Assembly (NCBI RefSeq): GCF_011297335.1
Contig: NZ_JAAOTJ010000001.1
Coordinates: 62,001-126,000 of the forward strand
Source of the DNA: Catellatospora methionotrophica
GTDB taxonomy: Bacteria > Actinomycetota > Actinomycetes > Mycobacteriales > Micromonosporaceae
Length of the DNA: 64,000 nucleotides
Direction of reading: 5' to 3'
The number at the start of each line of letters is the position of its first letter. Positions within the stretch are counted from its first letter, which is position 1. Below the pieces are notes generated by a model, which was given only the letters and a program-made list of their open reading frames with translations, had not been told where the DNA came from and made no database searches. Below are positions 7,659-16,398 of the stretch, one piece after another. Both the position numbers and the translations under genes were made by a program.

Positions 7659-9083
7659 TCAGGACCGGGCGATGCGCAGTACGCCGGTGACCGTGCCCTG
7701 GTAGTAGACGCGGTTCAGCGCCGTGCCCGCGGTCTGGATCGGGTTGACCAGCACCGAGCCGAGCAGCGCCTGGTCCGACACCGCGCCGGTGCGGGCGTCG
7801 ACGGCGGCGAAGTAGTACGGGTCCAGCTCGCCCAGCAGGCCTTCCTGCACGGCGGTGTAGAGCTTGCCGTCGGCGGTGGACAGCCGGGGCAGCGCCGCCG
7901 ACCGGGTCGTGGTCTCCCACACCTGGTCGCAGCCGGTGCCGTCGGCGCGCACGTCGACGCGGACCAGGCCACCGGTGAAGTCGGCGTCGTCCGGCACGCT
8001 CGGGCCCGCGTCCGGCGGCAGCGCCGGGTAGTTGTAGCCGTACGTGTTGGTCAGGAAGACGCTGCGCCCGGCGGCGACCGGCGCGTTCTCGGTGCCGCTG
8101 GCGGCCCGGCCGGTGAACAGCGGACGCGAGCACACCAGGCCGCCGTCGGCCGCGCGCAGCACCAGCAGGTTGCTGTGCGGTGCGGCGTTGTCGGTGATGA
8201 CGACGTATTCGGTGCCGGAGGCCGGTCCGAAGAAGACCGGAGTCGCACCGCTGCCCCAGCTGAGCTGGCCGGGTTTCCGCGTCGGCCCACGGTCGTAGGC
8301 GTGCCGCCAGCGTAGCGCCGGAGTTCCCGCGGCCCCGGCGTCGAACAGGTACAGGGCATGGTCGCTGGTGACCGCGACACCGCCGGGGACCGTGGACAGG
8401 CTGTTGGCGATACGCTCGCCGGCCGGCAGCCGGTAGGCGCTCACCGCGCCGGTCGCCGGGTCGTACACCCCGACGGTGCCCGCCGCGGTGATGAACCAGA
8501 CCCGCCGGTCGTAGCCCGCCAGCACGCCCACCACGGAGTCGTCGGCGGCGACAGCAGCGGCCAGCGACGTCTTCTCGGCCACGCGCAGCGTCCAGATGCC
8601 GAACAGGCCTCGGCGGTGCTCGATGCGGAGCAGGTCACGGTTACCGTCGACGACCACGACCCGGTCGGTGTCGTCGAGGTAGGCGTAGACGCCGCCGAGC
8701 AGATTGCCCTTGGCGATGGTCAGCCGGGCCAGGGAGTTGCCGGTGGCGCGGTCGAGCAGGTGTACTGCCGGGTTCTGGCCGAGCACGTCGGTGCACAGTG
8801 CGAGCAGTTGCCCGTCACCGCCGTGCAGCAGGGTCGGGCAGGCCGCGAGCAGGGTCGCGCGGGTCACGGTCACCGGCGCGCCCGCCGGGCCGGGCTGGGC
8901 GAAGGTCTTGGCCGAGGCGCTGTCGCCATGTGTGCTGGCACCGCCGGCGGGGGCGGTAGCCGGGTTCTGCGGGGCCGCGGGGACGAACTCGGGGGGCCCG
9001 GCGGCCACGGGCGTGCCGGGCAGGGTCAGTGCGAGAAGCACGCTGAGCGCCGCGAACGGCACGATGCGGCGAGACATGGTCAC
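7659..9083 (-). CDS. Secreted beta-propeller (PQQ-like repeat) protein
   Basis: 474 residues. A cleavable signal peptide is apparent: MTMSRR, a hydrophobic core FAALSVLLALTLPG, then VAAG. After a Pro/Ala-rich linker the body repeats a D-x-A-T-G-x pattern (LLDRATGNSLARL, VYDPATGAVSAYRL, VDARTGAVSD) typical of PQQ-like/WD-type propeller blades, though I see no full cofactor-binding set. It is probably an exported, non-enzymatic binding or scaffold protein; the function is unknown. The start GTG 9083 has AGGAG 8 bp upstream; ATG 9077 is two codons inside. It is convergent with the metXY operon. Confidence 0.8.
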   Translation of the reverse strand: MTMSRRIVPFAALSVLLALTLPGTPVAAGPPEFVPAAPQNPATAPAGGASTHGDSASAKTFAQPGPAGAPVTVTRATLLAACPTLLHGGDGQLLALCTDVLGQNPAVHLLDRATGNSLARLTIAKGNLLGGVYAYLDDTDRVVVVDGNRDLLRIEHRRGLFGIWTLRVAEKTSLAAAVAADDSVVGVLAGYDRRVWFITAAGTVGVYDPATGAVSAYRLPAGERIANSLSTVPGGVAVTSDHALYLFDAGAAGTPALRWRHAYDRGPTRKPGQLSWGSGATPVFFGPASGTEYVVITDNAAPHSNLLVLRAADGGLVCSRPLFTGRAASGTENAPVAAGRSVFLTNTYGYNYPALPPDAGPSVPDDADFTGGLVRVDVRADGTGCDQVWETTTRSAALPRLSTADGKLYTAVQEGLLGELDPYYFAAVDARTGAVSDQALLGSVLVNPIQTAGTALNRVYYQGTVTGVLRIARS

Positions 9084-9195
9084 GAAGACGACTCCTGAGG
9101 GTGGTCGTGATCGTCCGATGAGGACCGCATAATCCTACTACGCATATGGAATTTGTAGAGATTCATCCAGCAGGGGGCCGGGCCGCCAGCCGATC

Positions 9196-9345
9196 ATGCG
9201 CCGCTGCGCGAACGTGGTCACCTCGGCCGCCGACAGCATCGGCCCGCTGGGCGAGATGTGGGTCGGCGTCGCGGTCACCCACCAGGGCCTCACCACGCTG
9301 GGCGTACCGCAGCAGGCGCTGGACGCGGGTCATCCGGAGTGCCCG
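9196..9345 (+). pseudogene. Dyp-type peroxidase fragment
   Basis: The frame from 9196 reads NVVTSAADSIGPLGEMWVGV and then AVTHQGLTTLGVPQQALDA. This resembles the N-terminal beta-strand/helix of Dyp-type peroxidases (the xFTxxGLxALGVPxxxLxxF motif). The reading frame loses similarity after about 9345, and the catalytic GxxDG and heme His regions are not found. There is no plausible start or full-length gene. It is probably a relic of a lost peroxidase gene, identified by motif memory only. Confidence 0.45.
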
Positions 9346-9495
9346 TCAGCGACGCCGTACTTCGGCGTTTCGCGGCGATCGCCTCTGCCAGCGGGCCCGA
9401 GTGGCGCGATCGCCTCCGCCATGAGGTCACGACAGTTCGCCGAGACAGCCGCCGAATGTCGCGTTTAGACTGGCTGTTCACTTATGGAGGGCGAT

Positions 9496-10839
9496 GTGAC
9501 AAGCCTCGATCATCCGGATGCGCAGCTTCCCGCGGCCGCGCCCGCGCCGACGGCCTTGCGTCGCAGCACGGGGTGGCTCATCGACTACACGATCGTCATG
9601 GTACCCGGAGTCGTCCTCGTCGGCCTCGGGCTGACCAGCGTCGTGAACGGGCTGGCCGGCTCTGCCGGCGCTACCGCCGCCGAGACGGCACTGGACCTGG
9701 TCACGGGAAGCGGCGCGGGGCTTAGCAAGATCACCTCCAGTTTCTGGAGCAGCGTGACCGGCCCGCTGCTCGCCGCGATCCTCGCCGTCCCGCTGCTGCA
9801 GTTCCTCTACCTGTCGGCGATGCTGAGCTGGTGGGGCCGGACGGTCGGGAAGATGATCACTGATACGCGGGTGGTCGCCGCCGCCGGGCAGCCACGCCTG
9901 GGGGCCGGGCGCGCCGTCGGCCGGGCGTTCTGCACCACCCTGCTCGAGACCGGCCTGCTCGCCGTCGCCTTCGTGCTCGTCATCACCGGGCCGCGCATCG
10001 TCGGGCTGGCGCTGTGGGCGGCCGCGATCGCCGCGTTCTGGCTCAACCTCGTCGGCGCCGTGGGCGTACGCCGGCGCACCCTGATCGATCGCGTCACCGG
10101 AACCGCCATCGTGCGCACCACGGTGTACGCGGACGCCGCCGCCCGCGCGGCCGTCCTCGCCCGGCGTACCTCCGAGGCGGCCGCCGCGGCGGGCCGCCGG
10201 ACCTCCGACGCGGCCGCCATCGCGGCGCGCCGCACCTCCGACGCCGCGACCGTGGCAGCAGACGCGGCAGCGGTCGCCGCGCAGATGGCCTTCGAGGGCA
10301 CGGCTACGCTGGCCGCCAGCGCCCCGGTGCAGCAGGCGGTGACCGGCGCCGGACAGGCCGCGCTGCGGGCCCGCGACAGCGCGGCGACGCTGGCCCGCAG
10401 CGTCCCGGTGCAGCAGGTGAAGGCGAAGACGGCAGACGTCGCGGCAACGGTCGCACAGTCGGCCAAGGACGGTGCCGACCGGCTCGCCCGCAGCGCGCCG
10501 GTGCAGCAGGCGCTGAACTCGCAGGCCGCACAGCAGGCGCAGGCGATCGGCCAGGCGGGCGCCCAGCGTGCCCGGGAGCTCGGCGGCCAGACCGCCGACC
10601 GCGCCCGGCAGGTCGGCGGCCGCGCCCAGCAGCTGTGGCGCGACCGGCGCGCACGGCGATCCGGTCTGCCGCCGGAGGTGACGCCCGCGCCGCTGGAGGG
10701 TCAGTGGGCGGAGATCTTCGACGAGCCGGACCCGACGGTCCCCGCGGATCGACCGGCCGGGTCCTGGCCTGCCGCCGAACCGCAGGCCGCGTTCGACCCG
10801 ACGCCTTCGCCCTGGCCCGACAAGCGCGGCATCATCTGA
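9496..10839 (+). CDS. RDD family membrane protein with long Ala-rich C-terminal tail
   Basis: About 447 residues. The RDD domain occupies residues about 10-210: RRSTGWLIDYTIVM (the R..D signature), a second segment ILAVPLLQFLYLSAMLSWWG followed by TVGKMITDTRVV, and a third and fourth hydrophobic stretch around VAFVLVITGP and ALWAAAIAAFWLN, ending LIDRVTGTAIV. The remaining ~240 residues are Ala/Gln/Arg-rich with recurring RRTSDAAA and SAPVQQA units, predicted long helix or coiled coil. The start GTG 9496 is preferred because GGAGG lies 5 bp upstream; an ATG at 9484 contains that Shine-Dalgarno within its own codons. A role in transport or envelope organisation is possible; the family is uncharacterised. 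Confidence 0.85.
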   Translation: MTSLDHPDAQLPAAAPAPTALRRSTGWLIDYTIVMVPGVVLVGLGLTSVVNGLAGSAGATAAETALDLVTGSGAGLSKITSSFWSSVTGPLLAAILAVPLLQFLYLSAMLSWWGRTVGKMITDTRVVAAAGQPRLGAGRAVGRAFCTTLLETGLLAVAFVLVITGPRIVGLALWAAAIAAFWLNLVGAVGVRRRTLIDRVTGTAIVRTTVYADAAARAAVLARRTSEAAAAAGRRTSDAAAIAARRTSDAATVAADAAAVAAQMAFEGTATLAASAPVQQAVTGAGQAALRARDSAATLARSVPVQQVKAKTADVAATVAQSAKDGADRLARSAPVQQALNSQAAQQAQAIGQAGAQRARELGGQTADRARQVGGRAQQLWRDRRARRSGLPPEVTPAPLEGQWAEIFDEPDPTVPADRPAGSWPAAEPQAAFDPTPSPWPDKRGII

Positions 10840-10849
10840 TGGGAACGTC

Positions 10850-10890
10850 GCATCCGGCCGGCCCGCCACGACGACGGGCCGGCCGGATGC
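10850..10890. terminator. Strong bidirectional hairpin terminator
   Basis: GCATCCGGCCGGCCCG (10850-10865) and CGGGCCGGCCGGATGC (10875-10890) form a perfect 16-bp stem with a 9-base loop. It sits exactly between the convergent RDD and subtilase genes. Confidence 0.85.
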
Positions 10891-10894
10891 GGCG

Positions 10895-12898
10895 TCAGCC
10901 GGGCAGGTAGCCGCTCGCCACCGGGAGGTCGCTGACGAGCCCGAACGTGAGGATGTCCACGGCACCGCCACCGCTGCGGACGTACCAGACGGCCGACCCG
11001 TTGTCCGGGCGGGTGATCGCCGGCAGGGTGACGCCGCCGCCGAGGTACGCCCCCGGCACGAGCCGGTCGCCTGACTGGCCGAACCGGATGCCGTAGAAGC
11101 CGCCACCGGAACCCGGCTTGATGTACCACGTCGCGTCCGAGGCCCGCCACACGGCCAGATCGGCCCGGCGATCACCGTCGAAGTCCGCCGGGACCAGCCG
11201 GTCCCCGGTGCTGCCGAAGCTCTGGCGGACCGTGGCGCCGTCCGTCGAGCGCAACAGGTACCAGGCGTTCTCCGACGGCCGGTGAACGGCCGGGTCGGCT
11301 CTGCCGTCACCGTCGTAGTCGGCCGGTACGGGCACGTCGCCGGTACGACCGAACTGCACCGCGCGGACCGCGCCGTCGAAGCTGCGCCGGATCCACCACA
11401 TGCCGTCCGACGGCCGCCAGATCGCGATGTCGGTGCGCCGGTCGCCGTCGAAGTCCTCCGCGACCGTGACGTCGGTGGCCTGGCCGAAGGCCACGATGTC
11501 AGCCGTGGCCGTGGAGCTGCGCCTGATCCACCACGTGCCGGTCGAGGGGCGGAAGACCGCCGCGTCGGTCCTGGCGTCGCCGTCGTAGTCGCCGGGCACG
11601 ATACGGTCGCCAGGGCTGCCCCACACGATGCGGTAGGAGCCAGCGCTCGCGGTCGGCGGGATGTGCCAGGTGCCGTCGCCGGGCCGCCACACGGCGCGGT
11701 CGGTGCGCCCGTCGCCGTCGAAGTCGCTGCGTGCCGCCAACCGGGGCAGCGGGAACAGCGTGTGCAGCAGGACGGCAGACGTTCCGATCGGGGTGCCCTG
11801 CCCGACGATGGCATCACGCACCTGCTGTGGTGTCGCGTACGGGTGGTACTGGAGGTACAGCGCCGCCGCGCCCGTCACGTGCGGCGCGGCGACCGAGGTG
11901 CCGTGTTTGACCTCGCTGGCGGTGTCGCCGGAGATGGACGCGGAGGTGATGTCCTCGCCCGGGGCGTAGACGTCCAGGCATGGTCCGCCGTTGGTCAACA
12001 CCGCCCGCCGGTCCATGCGGTCGGTCGCGCCGACGGTGACGGCCTCGGCTATCCGGGCCGGGGTGACGGCACAGGCGTCCGCACCGTCGTTGCCCGCCGC
12101 GACGGAGTACGTGATCCCGCTCGCGATCGAGGCCCGTACCGCGTCTTCGAGCGGCGGGAAGACGCACCGGCAGGTGAGGCTCATGTTGACCACGGCCGGC
12201 CGGACGGCGTTGGCGGCGATCCAGTCGACTCCGGCGAGCACGATGGACATCGCTCCGGCGCTCTCGCAGTTGAGGACCCGGACGGCGTGCAGGGTGACGT
12301 GCTTGGCCACGCCGAAGCTGCTGCCGCCGACGGTGCCTGCCACGTGGGTGCCGTGACCGTTGCAGTCCTGCGGGTCGGCGTCTTTCTCCATGAAGTCCCA
12401 GCCGTTGCCGACCCGTCCGGCGAACTGCTGGTGGGTCTTGCGGATGCCGCTGTCGAGCACGTAGGCGTGGACTCCGGATCCGGTGGCCGTGTACTGGTAC
12501 TGGCCGTCGAGCGGCAGCGCACGCTGGTCGATGCGGTCGAGTCCCCAGCTGGCCGCCGACTCGGCGGCGGTCGCGATGGCGTCCTGCTGGACGGAGGCGA
12601 CGGTGGGTTCCCGGCGCACCGCGGCCAGCGCGGTGGCGTTCAACGTGGCGGCGAACCCGTGCAGCGCTGTCGCGTAGCGGTGGTTGATCACGCCGCCGTT
12701 GCCGACGGCCGCCTGCTCGGCGGCCTGGGGGGCGGCCCCGTCGCGCAGGACGACGACGTACTTGTCTTCGAACCCGGGCCCCGGGTCCCTCAGCACGGCC
12801 GGCGCGAGCGCCGCCGGGACGGGGGCGCCCAGCACGGGTGTTGCCGTGCCGGCGACGGTGAACAGCACCAGAGCGGCTACTGCGGTTCTGCGGACCAT
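10895..12898 (-). CDS. Secreted S8 family serine peptidase with C-terminal VCBS/FG-GAP-like repeats
   Basis: 667 residues from ATG 12898. A signal peptide (MVRR then [15 protein letters not shown]) is followed by an inhibitor-I9-like prodomain ([11 protein letters not shown]...). The subtilisin catalytic domain has Asp 149 in YVLDSG, His 182 in GHGTHVAGT, oxyanion Asn 270 in AAGN and Ser 335 in [12 protein letters not shown]; the full triad is present. After about residue 370 come seven repeats of about 47 residues with the pattern DFDGDxRTDxAVWRPxxGTWxI, calcium-binding VCBS/FG-GAP-like blades. It is an extracellular protease with a C-terminal propeller for substrate or surface binding. The in-frame extension upstream of 12898 is probably untranslated. 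Confidence 0.92.
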   Translation of the reverse strand: MVRRTAVAALVLFTVAGTATPVLGAPVPAALAPAVLRDPGPGFEDKYVVVLRDGAAPQAAEQAAVGNGGVINHRYATALHGFAATLNATALAAVRREPTVASVQQDAIATAAESAASWGLDRIDQRALPLDGQYQYTATGSGVHAYVLDSGIRKTHQQFAGRVGNGWDFMEKDADPQDCNGHGTHVAGTVGGSSFGVAKHVTLHAVRVLNCESAGAMSIVLAGVDWIAANAVRPAVVNMSLTCRCVFPPLEDAVRASIASGITYSVAAGNDGADACAVTPARIAEAVTVGATDRMDRRAVLTNGGPCLDVYAPGEDITSASISGDTASEVKHGTSVAAPHVTGAAALYLQYHPYATPQQVRDAIVGQGTPIGTSAVLLHTLFPLPRLAARSDFDGDGRTDRAVWRPGDGTWHIPPTASAGSYRIVWGSPGDRIVPGDYDGDARTDAAVFRPSTGTWWIRRSSTATADIVAFGQATDVTVAEDFDGDRRTDIAIWRPSDGMWWIRRSFDGAVRAVQFGRTGDVPVPADYDGDGRADPAVHRPSENAWYLLRSTDGATVRQSFGSTGDRLVPADFDGDRRADLAVWRASDATWYIKPGSGGGFYGIRFGQSGDRLVPGAYLGGGVTLPAITRPDNGSAVWYVRSGGGAVDILTFGLVSDLPVASGYLPG

Positions 12899-13160
12899 CA
12901 CATTCCCTTCGGCGTCGGCAGCCGACACGTGTGGGAGTCCGCGGCGGCCGGTCACCGCCGTTCGCGTCATAGCAATGGCTGCCATCGATGGAGCCGAGAA
13001 GATACCAGGCGCGTACGGGGTGGCGGAAGCCGTGCGTAGGCGGGCCGCTGAATCGGCAGCGACCGACTGGCCCACCTGCGCACGGGCGTCGGCTCAGGCT
13101 GCCTGCTTGGGGGCCTTGCGGGCGAGGACGAGTCCGGTCGCGGCCAGCGAGAGGCCCGCA

Positions 13161-13365
13161 TCAGCTGTAGCAGCTCCGCCAGCGTTCGTCGAGGCGTCGC
13201 TGGGCGAGCTCGCCCAGCAGCCAGCACAGTCCGAGGCCGGTGGCGCATCCGGTCGCCACGCCGGCCCAGGCGCTGCGCTGAGCGATCAGGACCGTGGGCG
13301 ACGGCGACGGCGGTCAGGGCCAGGCAGAGGAGCACCTGCGTGAAGTCGGTCGGGTTCTCGACCAT
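13161..13365 (-). pseudogene. Frameshifted small membrane-protein gene
   Basis: ATG 13365 starts MVENPTDFTQVLLCLALTAV. A shift of one base near 13300 joins it to VLIAQRSAWAGVATGCATGL and then GLCWLLGELAQRR with a stop at 13161. The span of 205 bases equals 68 codons plus one, consistent with one indel. The two halves look like two transmembrane helices of one ~65-residue protein. It starts 38 bp after the stop of the RsbW-like gene. A third frame just downstream (13094-13196) ends AGLSLAATGLVLARKAPKQAA, resembling the tail of another membrane-anchored protein. Both readings are tentative. Confidence 0.35.
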
Positions 13366-13403
13366 GTTGCCGGTGCGTCGGCGCGGATCGGCGATGGGAT
13401 CGG

Positions 13404-13808
13404 TCAAAGACGGAAGGTGAGCCGCCACACGGAGCGGCCCTGCTCGCTGTGCAGGAAGAAGCCGTCGCTGAGCTCACCGGCGAGGTCCAGTCCCCATCCC
13501 CCGCCCTTCGCGTGCGCCTGCGGCTGCGGCCGGCGGAAGGTACCGGAGTCGATGATCTCGCATATCAGCAGGCCAGCGTCGTCGTGCCAGACCCGCACCA
13601 GGCCACCCGCGTGGGTGTGCAGCAGGGTGTTGGTGGCGATCTCGCTGACGGCGATCTCCAGCGCGGCGGCCCGGTCATCGTCCAGGCCGCCGGTAACCGC
13701 TGCCTGATACGCGAACCGGCGCATCGCCGCCAGGTCGCCGGCGCTGTCGAAGCCGGCTGACGGCGTGTGTGGTGGAGCAGGCTTGAACGGTTCTGCTACT
13801 TGCTGCAT
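13404..13808 (-). CDS. RsbW-like ATP-binding anti-sigma factor / serine kinase
   Basis: 134 residues, HATPase_c_2 family. The N-box is ALEIAVSEIATNTLLH and the G2-like region GGGWGLDLAGELSDGF; the C-terminus WRLTFRL closes the fold. Such proteins bind and inhibit a SigB-type factor or phosphorylate STAS antagonists. A SpoIIE phosphatase and a STAS protein lie within 2 kb, so a partner-switch module is likely. The start ATG 13808 has GGAGAGG just upstream. No sigma factor of the SigB type is in this window, so its partner is encoded elsewhere. Confidence 0.85.
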   Translation of the reverse strand: MQQVAEPFKPAPPHTPSAGFDSAGDLAAMRRFAYQAAVTGGLDDDRAAALEIAVSEIATNTLLHTHAGGLVRVWHDDAGLLICEIIDSGTFRRPQPQAHAKGGGWGLDLAGELSDGFFLHSEQGRSVWRLTFRL

Positions 13809-14039
13809 ACGCCTCTCCGACCGTCGTCATCACCCTGCAGGCGACGGAGGCCACCAAATTAGCGAGAGAACCCGGTCCACACCCGACCAGCGCTCGCGAA
13901 GGGTTGCCCGGTGAACCTGATCTGCGATGGTACTGATGTATGCGTACCGACGGCGACCACTGTTCAAACCGTGCCGGATGGATCTCTCAGCAGCGCCTCG
14001 CCGGCCAGCCCAGCGCCGGTCTGGCGGTCCGGCGGCCCG

Positions 14040-14045
14040 TATGAT
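14040..14045 (+). promoter_or_regulatory. -10 element TATGAT for a leaderless SpoIIE transcript
   Basis: TATGAT at 14040-14045 is a near-perfect -10 hexamer ending 6 bp before the GTG at 14052. This spacing is typical of actinobacterial leaderless mRNAs and supports that codon as the true start. Confidence 0.5.
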
Positions 14046-14051
14046 TCGGGG

Positions 14052-15308
14052 GTGGATCTCAGCGGCGGTACGTCGATGGTGGCTGCGGCGCTGGAGGCGG
14101 TCGAGGACGCGGCTCCCGTCGATGCCCTGGAGGCCGTCACGCGTGAGCTGGGCGAGGCGCTGTCCGCCCGATCAGTGTCGTTCCTCATCGCCGACCTTGG
14201 CGGGCGGGCGCTGGTCCGGCTGGCCCACGTGCCGGGGCGAGCCGGCGGGGCGTCGGCCGGGTCTGACGGGGTCGAGCAGGCGACCTTCATTCCCTTCGAC
14301 GGCGGCGAGCAGGAGCAGGCGCTGCGCACCCAGACGCCGCGGGTGCTGGCCGGCGACGGGGGCTGGACCGTGCTGGCGCCGGTCACCGAACGCGGTGACG
14401 CGATCGGGTTGCTGGAACTGGTGCTGCCCGACGAGCCGGACGCCCGTGCGCTGGCGGAGATCGGCCGGACCGCGCACCTGCTGGGCTTCGTGGTGATCGC
14501 GAGCCGGCGGCACACCGACCTGTTCGAGTGGGGTCAGCGGACCACACCGTTCAACCTGTCGGCGGAGATCCAGCGCCGCCTGCTGCCGGGGGCGTTCACC
14601 TGCGAGGCCGGCGCGTTCACCCTGTCGGGATGGCTGGAGCCGGCCGCGAGCGTCGGCGGGGACACGTTCGACTACTCGCTGGCCCGTGACGTGCTGCATT
14701 TCAGCGTCACCGACGCGATGGGCCACGGGGTCGCCAGTGCGCTGACCGCGACGCTGGGCGTCGGCAGCCTGCGCAACAGCCGGCGCAGGGGCCTGAGCCT
14801 GGTGGAGCAGGCTGAGGTCGCCAGTGCCGCGGTGTCCGAGCACGCCCGCACCGGCAGCACCTTCATCACGGCACTGCTCGGCCGCGTCGATCTGACCACC
14901 GGCGTGTGTGCGGTGGTCAACGCCGGGCACCTGCCGCCGCTGCTGGTCCGCGACGGCCGGGTGGCGCCGTTGGCGCTGCCGCGCAACTTCCCGCTGGGCA
15001 TGGTGGCCGGCTCGACCTTCGACAGCGGGCAGGTGGCGTTGCTGCCGGGCGACCGGCTGGTCATGGTCACCGACGGGATGCGCGAGCGCGAGGCCGCAGA
15101 CCTGGACCTGACCGCCGCCCTGCTGCAGGCCGTGGATCTGCACCCCCGCGAGGTCACCCGCGTGCTGGCCGACGCGGTCCTGCGGGTGGCCGGGCCCACG
15201 CTGTCCGACGACGCCACGCTGCTCATCATCGACTGGTACGGGAGCCACGGACGGCTGCGGAGCAGCTCTGCCGGTGCGGACACCTCCCGCGCCAGCGGTG
15301 AACGGTAG
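14052..15308 (+). CDS. SpoIIE/PP2C-type serine phosphatase
   Basis: 418 residues from GTG 14052. Residues about 20-150 form a GAF-like sensor region (SVSFLIADLGGRALVRLAHV). The SpoIIE domain follows with EIQRRLLPG, GGDTFDYS, TDAMGHGVASAL (metal-binding Asp-Gly-His-Gly), GSTFITALLGRVD, VNAGHLPPLLVR, LVMVTDGMRERE and DDATLLIIDW, so all phosphatase motifs are present. It is predicted to dephosphorylate a STAS anti-anti-sigma factor in response to a signal. An upstream in-frame GTG at 13911 would add 47 low-complexity residues and is less likely. It is convergent with the STAS gene. Confidence 0.88.
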   Translation: MDLSGGTSMVAAALEAVEDAAPVDALEAVTRELGEALSARSVSFLIADLGGRALVRLAHVPGRAGGASAGSDGVEQATFIPFDGGEQEQALRTQTPRVLAGDGGWTVLAPVTERGDAIGLLELVLPDEPDARALAEIGRTAHLLGFVVIASRRHTDLFEWGQRTTPFNLSAEIQRRLLPGAFTCEAGAFTLSGWLEPAASVGGDTFDYSLARDVLHFSVTDAMGHGVASALTATLGVGSLRNSRRRGLSLVEQAEVASAAVSEHARTGSTFITALLGRVDLTTGVCAVVNAGHLPPLLVRDGRVAPLALPRNFPLGMVAGSTFDSGQVALLPGDRLVMVTDGMREREAADLDLTAALLQAVDLHPREVTRVLADAVLRVAGPTLSDDATLLIIDWYGSHGRLRSSSAGADTSRASGER

Positions 15309-15316
15309 AACGGGCC

Positions 15317-15661
15317 TCAGGCGGCCAGGTCGGCTTCGGCCGCCGCAACGGTGTCATAGATCCGGACGAGGCGGTCCACCGAGGTCAGCTCCATCACCCT
15401 GAGGACCAGCGGCCGAGTCACAGCGACACGAACGTGCCCGTTGCGGGGTTGCAGCTGTTCGTGCAGCCACACGATCGTGCCCAGCGCGGTCGAGTCCAGG
15501 AACGCCACGTCGGTGAGGTCGAGCACCACGACGCGGGCGCCGTCCTGCAGAACCTGATGCAAGCCCTGCCGCAGGTCCGGGTCGGTGGCCAGATCGAGTT
15601 CTCCGCCCAACTGCACGACAACACATCCCCGGCCCGGCCTGGTCGCCAATGACAGATTCAC
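15317..15661 (-). CDS. STAS domain anti-sigma factor antagonist
   Basis: 114 residues from GTG 15661, which has GGAGGA 8 bp upstream. The fold shows VVVQLGGELDLATDPDLRQG, then VVLDLTDVAFLDSTALGTIV, where the Ser in FLDSTALG is the conserved phospho-acceptor of RsbV/SpoIIAA proteins. It is the expected substrate of the neighbouring RsbW-like kinase and SpoIIE phosphatase. It lies convergently 8 bp from the phosphatase gene. Confidence 0.9.
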   Translation of the reverse strand: MNLSLATRPGRGCVVVQLGGELDLATDPDLRQGLHQVLQDGARVVVLDLTDVAFLDSTALGTIVWLHEQLQPRNGHVRVAVTRPLVLRVMELTSVDRLVRIYDTVAAAEADLAA

Positions 15662-15784
15662 CGCGGGCGTCCTCCGATCAGATGTGCGCCAGCCCTGCGC
15701 CACCGCAACAGTTTACGCGCGTGCCAGGTTGCTGCCCGCATGACAACCGTTTCGAACCTCCGGCTGCCATAGGAAACGGTGCCC

Positions 15785-15815
15785 AATTTCATGTCAATGC
15801 TATTGACATGAAATT
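15785..15815. promoter_or_regulatory. Perfect 14-bp inverted repeat: TetR autoregulatory operator
   Basis: AATTTCATGTCAAT (15785-15798), spacer GCT, ATTGACATGAAATT (15802-15815). This AT-rich palindrome stands out in GC-rich DNA. It contains TTGACA (15804-15809), a consensus -35 element, and overlaps ATG 15808 of the tetR gene. It is very probably the TetR binding site. Confidence 0.8.
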
Positions 15816-16398
15816 GAGAGAGCGATTGACTCAGCGGGTGAACCGCGCCTACGTGCAGACAGCTCGAGCCGCGGCGACCGAGCAGACCCGGCGGACGATC
15901 CTCGACGCCACCGTCGATGTCGTACGCGAGCAGGGCTCGGTCGAGTTCACCCTCGGCGAAGTGGCCGGGGCCGCGGGCGTCAGCGTGCAGACCGTGCTGC
16001 GGCACTTCGGCGACCGGCAGGGGCTGTTCGCTGCGGCGATCGGCCACGCCTGCGACCAGGTCGCCGCCGAACGCGCCGCCGCGCCCGGCGATCCCGACAC
16101 CGCCGTCACCGTGCTGTTCGACCACTACGAACGCTGGGGGCGGGCCATGCTGCGCCTGCTCGGCCTGGACACTGCCGACGCGCTCGCGGCCACGGCGCAG
16201 GGCCGCGAACTGCACCGCGCGTGGGTGCGCCACGTGTTCGCCACCGGCCCGGACGACGACGCGGTCACCGACCTGCTGGTGGTCGCCACCGACCTGTACA
16301 CCTGGCGGCTGCTCGTCCTGGATCTCGGCCTGGCCCGCGCCACCGCCGAGGACCGGGTCCGGCAGCTCGTCACCGCGATCCTGGGAGACCGACGATGA
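15808..16398 (+). CDS. TetR/AcrR family transcriptional regulator
   Basis: 196 residues. The N-terminal HTH is RRTILDATVDVVREQGS, then FTLGEVAGAAGVSVQTVLRHFG with the recognition helix VSVQTVLRHF, followed by a variable ligand-binding domain. The gene overlaps the next (glycosyltransferase) by 4 bases, so it most likely represses itself and that enzyme through the palindrome at 15785-15815. ATG 15808 lies inside that palindrome and lacks a Shine-Dalgarno. A GTG at 15838 (MNRAYVQTARAAATEQ), about 28 bp after the TTGACA, may be the true start of a leaderless message. Confidence 0.9.
   Translation: MKLRERLTQRVNRAYVQTARAAATEQTRRTILDATVDVVREQGSVEFTLGEVAGAAGVSVQTVLRHFGDRQGLFAAAIGHACDQVAAERAAAPGDPDTAVTVLFDHYERWGRAMLRLLGLDTADALAATAQGRELHRAWVRHVFATGPDDDAVTDLLVVATDLYTWRLLVLDLGLARATAEDRVRQLVTAILGDRR

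Noticed and set aside
11282-13039. A long plus-strand open frame within the subtilase gene
   Set aside because: The opposite strand encodes the subtilisin triad and VCBS repeats; the plus frame is a shadow.
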